Shown: positions 61,063 through 64,000 of the stretch, piece after piece
Numbering within the stretch: the first letter of the stretch is position 1
Layout of the letters: each line of letters opens with the position of its first letter
NCBI GenBank assembly: GCA_002238725.1
Contig: MPMX01000017.1
Span: 1-64,000 of the forward strand
DNA: 64,000 nt
Origin: Rhodospirillaceae bacterium bin65
GTDB taxonomy: Bacteria; Pseudomonadota; Alphaproteobacteria; Bin65
Reading direction: 5' to 3'
Program-made: the position numbers and the translations under genes
Notes under the pieces: generated by a model
What the model saw: the letters and a program-made list of their open reading frames with translations, nothing else
Database searches by the model: none
What the model was told of the DNA's origin: nothing

Positions 61063-61692
61063 ATGATCGACTTGTACACCTGGTCCACCTCGAACGGCCG
61101 CAAGGCCTCGATCATGCTGGAGGAGCTGGGCGCGGACTACACCCTCCACCCGATCCATATCGGCAAGGGCGACCAGTTCACGCCGGAATTCCTGGCGATC
61201 AACCCGAACGGCAAGATCCCCGCCATTATCGATTCGGACGGGCCGGGCGGCGCGCCGATAACCGTCTTCGAATCTGGCGCCATCCTGATCTACCTGGCGG
61301 AGAAATACGGGCGGTTCCTGCCCACGGATCCGGCCGCGCGAATGGAGGTCATCCAGTGGCTGATGTTCCAGATGGGCGGCATCGGCCCGATCTTCGGCCA
61401 GGTCCACCATTTCCTGCGGGCGGCCAAGGAACAGGTGCCCTACGGCATCGAGCGCTACGGCACGGAGGCGCGCCGGCTCTACGGCGTGCTCGACCGGCGG
61501 CTCGACGGCCGCGACCATCTCGCCGGAGACGGCTATTCGATCGCCGACATCGCGACCTGGCCCTGGGTGCTCCGGCACGAATGGCAGCAGGTCGACCTGG
61601 CGGAGTATCCGAACGTCAAGCGCTGGTTCGACGCGATCGGCAGCCGCCCGGCCGTCCAGCGCGGCATCCGGATCCCGCCGCCGCCGCAATAG
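61063..61692 (+). CDS. Glutathione S-transferase (Ure2p/YghU-like)
   Basis: A 209-residue enzyme. The N-terminal thioredoxin-like part has LYTWSTSNGRKASIMLEELG, with the glutathione-contact Ser/Asn, then NPNGKIPAIIDSDG and ESGAILIYLAEKYG. The C-terminal helical domain is the Ure2p type and includes SIADIATWPWV. ATG 61063 is chosen because this is where the GST fold begins; the in-frame sequence upstream is not GST-like. Function is probably detoxification or disulfide reduction. Confidence 0.92.
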   Translation: MIDLYTWSTSNGRKASIMLEELGADYTLHPIHIGKGDQFTPEFLAINPNGKIPAIIDSDGPGGAPITVFESGAILIYLAEKYGRFLPTDPAARMEVIQWLMFQMGGIGPIFGQVHHFLRAAKEQVPYGIERYGTEARRLYGVLDRRLDGRDHLAGDGYSIADIATWPWVLRHEWQQVDLAEYPNVKRWFDAIGSRPAVQRGIRIPPPPQ

Positions 61693-61764
61693 GCGGGCGG
61701 AGCGGGCGGACGCGCAGGCCGGCGCCACAGCCGCGGACTGCGATCCGGAACCGACCCCAAGGCC

Positions 61765-61793
61765 GTAGGGGAGGGTTTGAAACCCTCCCCTAC
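61765..61793. repeat. Perfect hairpin repeat GTAGGGGAGGGTTT
   Basis: GTAGGGGAGGGTTT (61765-61778) and AAACCCTCCCCTAC (61780-61793) are perfectly complementary with a single loop base. No T tract follows on either strand. It resembles REP-like elements that occur between genes in alphaproteobacteria. Confidence 0.75.
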
Positions 61794-61920
61794 AATGACG
61801 GCCGAATTGTGTTGGTTTCTCCGGAAGGTGGGAAACGGCGACGGGAAAACCACGCTAACCCCAACCGCTGTGGGCAAGGCACGGGGCAGGAGCAGGCCAG
61901 AGGCAATGCGCGCCCTCGCA

Positions 61921-61950
61921 TTGACAGGCCGAATCGCCACATTCTAGAAC
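61921..61950 (+). promoter_or_regulatory. Promoter of tRNA-Ser
   Basis: TTGACA (61921-61926) is a perfect -35. TAGAAC (61945-61950) lies 18 bp further. Transcription would start near 61957, giving a leader of about 75 nt before the tRNA. There is no other plausible gene for it to serve. Confidence 0.6.
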
Positions 61951-61952
61951 GC

Positions 61953-62000
61953 GGCCCCGCACACGGCCCCGCACACGGCCCTGCACAGGGCCCCGCACGC
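61953..62000 (+). repeat. 12-bp tandem repeat in the tRNA leader
   Basis: Four units of GGCCCCGCACAC (the third is GGCCCTGCACAG, the fourth GGCCCCGCACGC) follow directly after the -10. They fall in the predicted 5' leader of the tRNA transcript. Confidence 0.8.
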
Positions 62001-62031
62001 GGCGCAGCCGACACGACCGGCCGAAGATTCC

Positions 62032-62118
62032 GGAGGGATGGCAGAGCGGTAATGCAGCGGATTGCTAATCCGTACACCCGATAGGGTGTCGGGGGTTCGA
62101 TTCCCCCTCCCTCCGCCA
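62032..62118 (+). tRNA. tRNA-Ser(GCU)
   Basis: An 87-nt cloverleaf including encoded CCA. The acceptor stem is GGAGGGA with TCCCTCC, discriminator G at 62115, CCA at 62116-62118. The anticodon loop TTGCTAA carries GCT, which reads AGC/AGU serine codons. A long variable arm (ACACCC/GGGTGT) confirms a class II tRNA. The 3' half matches a common phage attachment site type. Confidence 0.95.
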
Positions 62119-62223
62119 CTATTCTCAAATAACCTATTGTAAATAAAGATAAATTTCGGCGTAAATAGACTTTGTCCCCCCATTAATCCCGCCAGACAAT
62201 TTGAGACAGATAGAGACACGAAA

Positions 62224-62240
62224 GGGGCCAAATTGGCCCC
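62224..62240 (-). terminator. Hairpin after the phage gene block
   Basis: GGGGCCAA (62224-62231) and TTGGCCCC (62233-62240) are perfectly complementary with one loop base, starting 3 nt after the last stop codon of the phage genes. On the - strand TTT follows, so it is a probable but weak intrinsic terminator. Confidence 0.6.
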
Positions 62241-62243
62241 TCT

Positions 62244-62708
62244 CTATGGCGTCGCCGCCCGCAGCAGCGACAGGCCGGGCCGGCCGGCGTCCTGTTCCTC
62301 ATCGCCCCTGAAGCAATAGCCGCACAACATCCGCCGGCGTAGCGTCGGCTGGAAACGTCGCCGGCAGCGCGCGCAGGGCCGCTCCGGGCGGGACAGGTCC
62401 GGGCGGTCCTTCGTTTCAGCGCGGGAGAATTCGGCGTCGGCCCCGGTCGGGTCGGGGCCATCCCAGGCGGGCCGCAGGGGCGGCCCGTGGCGCAGACGGG
62501 TCGCCCTGGCGCTGGCGGCCGCCAGGACGGCCGTCCCCCGATAGGCCGGCTCGGCGATGGCTCGAAACCAGCCGGTGGCCTGCTGCGCCTCCGCAGGCGT
62601 CATGCCGTGGGCTTCGGCAACGGTCTCGATGTCGCCAACCATCAATTCGCGGGCCAGAACGATATGAGCGGCAAGCGCCTCGATCAGCAGCGCGTCATGT
62701 GTCTGCAT
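62244..62708 (-). CDS. Phage-associated zinc-ribbon protein of unknown function
   Basis: 154 residues. The N-terminal 60 residues are helical (LLIEALAAHIVLARELMVG). A Cys4 zinc ribbon lies at about 112-132 (CARC then CGYC). It overlaps the portal gene by 14 nt, indicating translational coupling, and the terminator follows. I do not recognise the family; a small structural or regulatory phage protein is possible. Confidence 0.6.
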   Translation of the reverse strand: MQTHDALLIEALAAHIVLARELMVGDIETVAEAHGMTPAEAQQATGWFRAIAEPAYRGTAVLAAASARATRLRHGPPLRPAWDGPDPTGADAEFSRAETKDRPDLSRPERPCARCRRRFQPTLRRRMLCGYCFRGDEEQDAGRPGLSLLRAATP

Positions 62709-63765
62709 CGGCCAGCAGGCCCGCCGTGACCAGCGCTTCGTTCACCGCGACGCCGCCCGCGACCAGCTTTTGAAACGCCTGCGCCCGGCCCGCCAGATCG
62801 ACGTTGTACAAATCGAAGCGCAGCCCGATTTCGGCGTCCAGCTTCGCGCTCAATTCAACCTCGATCATCCGGGCGAGCGGCTGGACCGTGCCCAGATAGA
62901 ATTGGCGCAGGGCTTCGCGCTTCGCCGTGCCGTCGCTATCGTCCCACATGGCGGGGCTGCATCCGCAGGCCGCCAGGACGCGCCCGAAAGCATCCCCGGA
63001 AACCGCCACCATGCTTTCCGGCGGGCCGGGCCCCAGTCGCGACGCCATCCAATCGCGCTGCGGCGCACCGCTGCGGCCCTCGCCCCATGCGGCAGCGGTC
63101 GTCTCGACCAGCAGGGCCTTGCCCCGCGCCTTCGCGATGCTGGCCCGCAACGGGGCGAGCGGGTCGCCTTCGCCATCGTCGCCGCCTTGGCCGTCCGGGA
63201 TGGCCAGCAGCTGCGCCAGGGGGCCGGCGGCCTCATCCGCAAGGCTGCGCTCCGCTTCGGCCTGTAGCCGGGCTGTCGCATGGGCCCAATCGACGGGCGC
63301 GGCCCCGACATAGGGCTGCCCCGGCGTGCTGCCCCAGCGCAGGAACACAACGCCGGCCGCCGGCAGGTTCCATGTCGTGCTTGTGCTGGGCCCGTAGCAG
63401 GTCGCGCGCACGGTCCAGCTTGCCGGATCGTGCGAGCCCTCGAAATGCCAGCTTGAAGCCGGGATAAGCTGCACGCCGCCCATGGCGTCCAGCCGTATGA
63501 CGTGCAGCGATTGCCCCCGGCGGATCAAGTCGCGCCCTATCTGGCCCAGGACGGCCGGAGAGACGGCATCCTGCACCCACGGGGCGCCGGAGACCTCTGC
63601 GGCCGCAAAGGCCCGTGAGAGGGCTCCGCTGGCCGCCTCGACGGCCGCCGTGGCGCTGGCGTCGGCTACCTGCCCGGCGGCCTGCGCCTCGATAAGCCGG
63701 ACAACAGCATCGGAGAAACTGCCGCCGCTGTCCCGACGCTCGCGCCTTTGCCACGGGAAGCGCAT
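62695..63765 (-). CDS. Phage portal protein
   Basis: A 356-residue protein with the layout of HK97-type portals: an N-terminal helix, VLGQIGRDLIRRGQSLHVIR, VFLRWGSTPGQPYVGAAPVD, and a C-terminal RFDLYNVDLAGRAQAFQKLV. The ring of portal subunits forms the DNA entry channel of the capsid. ATG 63765 is chosen because it overlaps the previous stop as TGATG; an open frame 11 codons longer is not supported. Portal identification is by overall pattern, not by a strong signature. Confidence 0.78.
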   Translation of the reverse strand: MRFPWQRRERRDSGGSFSDAVVRLIEAQAAGQVADASATAAVEAASGALSRAFAAAEVSGAPWVQDAVSPAVLGQIGRDLIRRGQSLHVIRLDAMGGVQLIPASSWHFEGSHDPASWTVRATCYGPSTSTTWNLPAAGVVFLRWGSTPGQPYVGAAPVDWAHATARLQAEAERSLADEAAGPLAQLLAIPDGQGGDDGEGDPLAPLRASIAKARGKALLVETTAAAWGEGRSGAPQRDWMASRLGPGPPESMVAVSGDAFGRVLAACGCSPAMWDDSDGTAKREALRQFYLGTVQPLARMIEVELSAKLDAEIGLRFDLYNVDLAGRAQAFQKLVAGGVAVNEALVTAGLLADADT

Positions 63766-64000
63766 CAGCCGATCACCCCCGCGCGCCGTACGCGCCACGG
63801 GGCCAGCAGGCCCGCCGCCCCGGAATTGCGGAAACCGGCCGCGTGATTGGTGACATATTCGATATCGCTGGGGCCGATGGATTCCTTGCGAATCGCCCCG
63901 AAGTCGCTTTGGGCCATATAGCCGGCATAGCGGATGGCGGCCTCATTCTGGACGGCTTCGGGGGCGTCGGCCGCATACAGTTCGACACGCGCCTTCGCCA
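63765..64000 (-). CDS. Phage head-tail connector-like protein (3' part)
   Basis: The frame is open from the window edge (reading starts at 63998 on the - strand) to TGA at 63767-63765, giving 77 visible residues. The C-terminus contains EAAIRYAGYMAQSDFGAIR and NSGAAGLLAPWRVRRAGVIG. I know this ending from gp6-like head-tail connector (head completion) proteins. Its stop overlaps the portal start (TGATG). The N-terminus is beyond the window. Confidence 0.72.
   Translation of the reverse strand, partial: AKARVELYAADAPEAVQNEAAIRYAGYMAQSDFGAIRKESIGPSDIEYVTNHAAGFRNSGAAGLLAPWRVRRAGVIG

Larger units (their letters stand above)
61693..62031. other. Intergenic region before tRNA-Ser
   Basis: 339 bp holding a perfect 14-bp hairpin repeat (61765-61793), a sigma70-type promoter (61921-61950) and a 12-bp tandem repeat (61953-62000). 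No protein gene is supported. Confidence 0.6.
62119..64000 (-). mobile_element. Edge of a prophage integrated at tRNA-Ser
   Basis: Immediately after the tRNA CCA, the DNA becomes AT-rich for about 100 bp (62119-62223). Three phage structural genes then follow on the opposite strand, pointing toward the tRNA. The host-type gene content ends at the tRNA. The other end and the integrase lie outside the window, so the attachment core cannot be verified; it should duplicate the tRNA 3' end. Confidence 0.7.

Overview
The window comes from a GC-rich alphaproteobacterium. The best evidence is an unbroken division and cell-wall (dcw) cluster that runs rnpB-mraZ-rsmH-ftsL-ftsI-murE-murF-mraY-murD-ftsW-murG-murC-murB-ddl-ftsQ-ftsA-ftsZ and continues into lpxC-bamD-recN-ligA. 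Other supporting signs are a very long FtsZ tail, a meso-DAP type MurE, a bacterial ELM1-family protein and the pair argJ-mutT. A Rhodospirillales-like lineage is plausible, but the sequence alone does not settle it.

Layout. Bases 1-9117 (+ strand): the end of an acidic repeat-containing protein, an exported parvulin isomerase, argJ, mutT, a metallo-beta-lactamase-fold hydrolase, an SLC13-type permease and two tandem MltB-like lytic transglycosylases. 9161-12824: an Lrp/AsnC regulator, an ELM1-like protein, trxB and a LysR regulator. 13162-18483 (- strand): a catabolic-looking block with TRAP permeases DctM/DctQ, two SDR oxidoreductases and a formylglycine-type sulfatase. 18838-28281: PBP4-type DacB, an orphan molybdopterin hydroxylase large subunit, a complete basic amino acid type ABC importer, a quinone oxidoreductase and an MFS transporter. 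28413-53459 (- strand): ligA, recN, bamD, lpxC and the dcw cluster, whose genes mostly overlap by 4 nt. Read in the direction of transcription, it begins at mraZ just downstream of the RNase P RNA gene. 54209-59409 (- strand): an AmpD-like amidase, an EamA exporter, an ABC-F ATPase, a RES/ParS-type toxin-antitoxin pair with a clear palindromic operator, and a TerB-DnaJ protein. 59410-60401 is a repeat-rich gap without genes. 60402-61692: a MaoC hydratase and a glutathione S-transferase. A tRNA-Ser(GCU) at 62032-62118 is followed directly by AT-rich DNA and phage structural genes (head-tail connector, portal, small zinc-ribbon protein). This looks like the edge of a prophage integrated at the tRNA 3' end.

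How the parts fit. Most of the window builds and remodels the envelope: peptidoglycan precursor synthesis (murB-G, ddl, mraY), septal synthesis (ftsI, ftsW, ftsQ/L/A/Z), lipid A commitment (lpxC), outer-membrane assembly (bamD) and wall turnover (two MltB-like enzymes, DacB, amidase). The accessory content is the toxin-antitoxin module, the prophage edge and the TRAP/sulfatase block. The least explained signal is a short motif with a 10-bp period (TCATG-NN-ATTTCATG). It occurs in the mraZ upstream region, where it coincides with TGGGA-type MraZ boxes, and again as dispersed repeats at 482-505 and 59521-60230.
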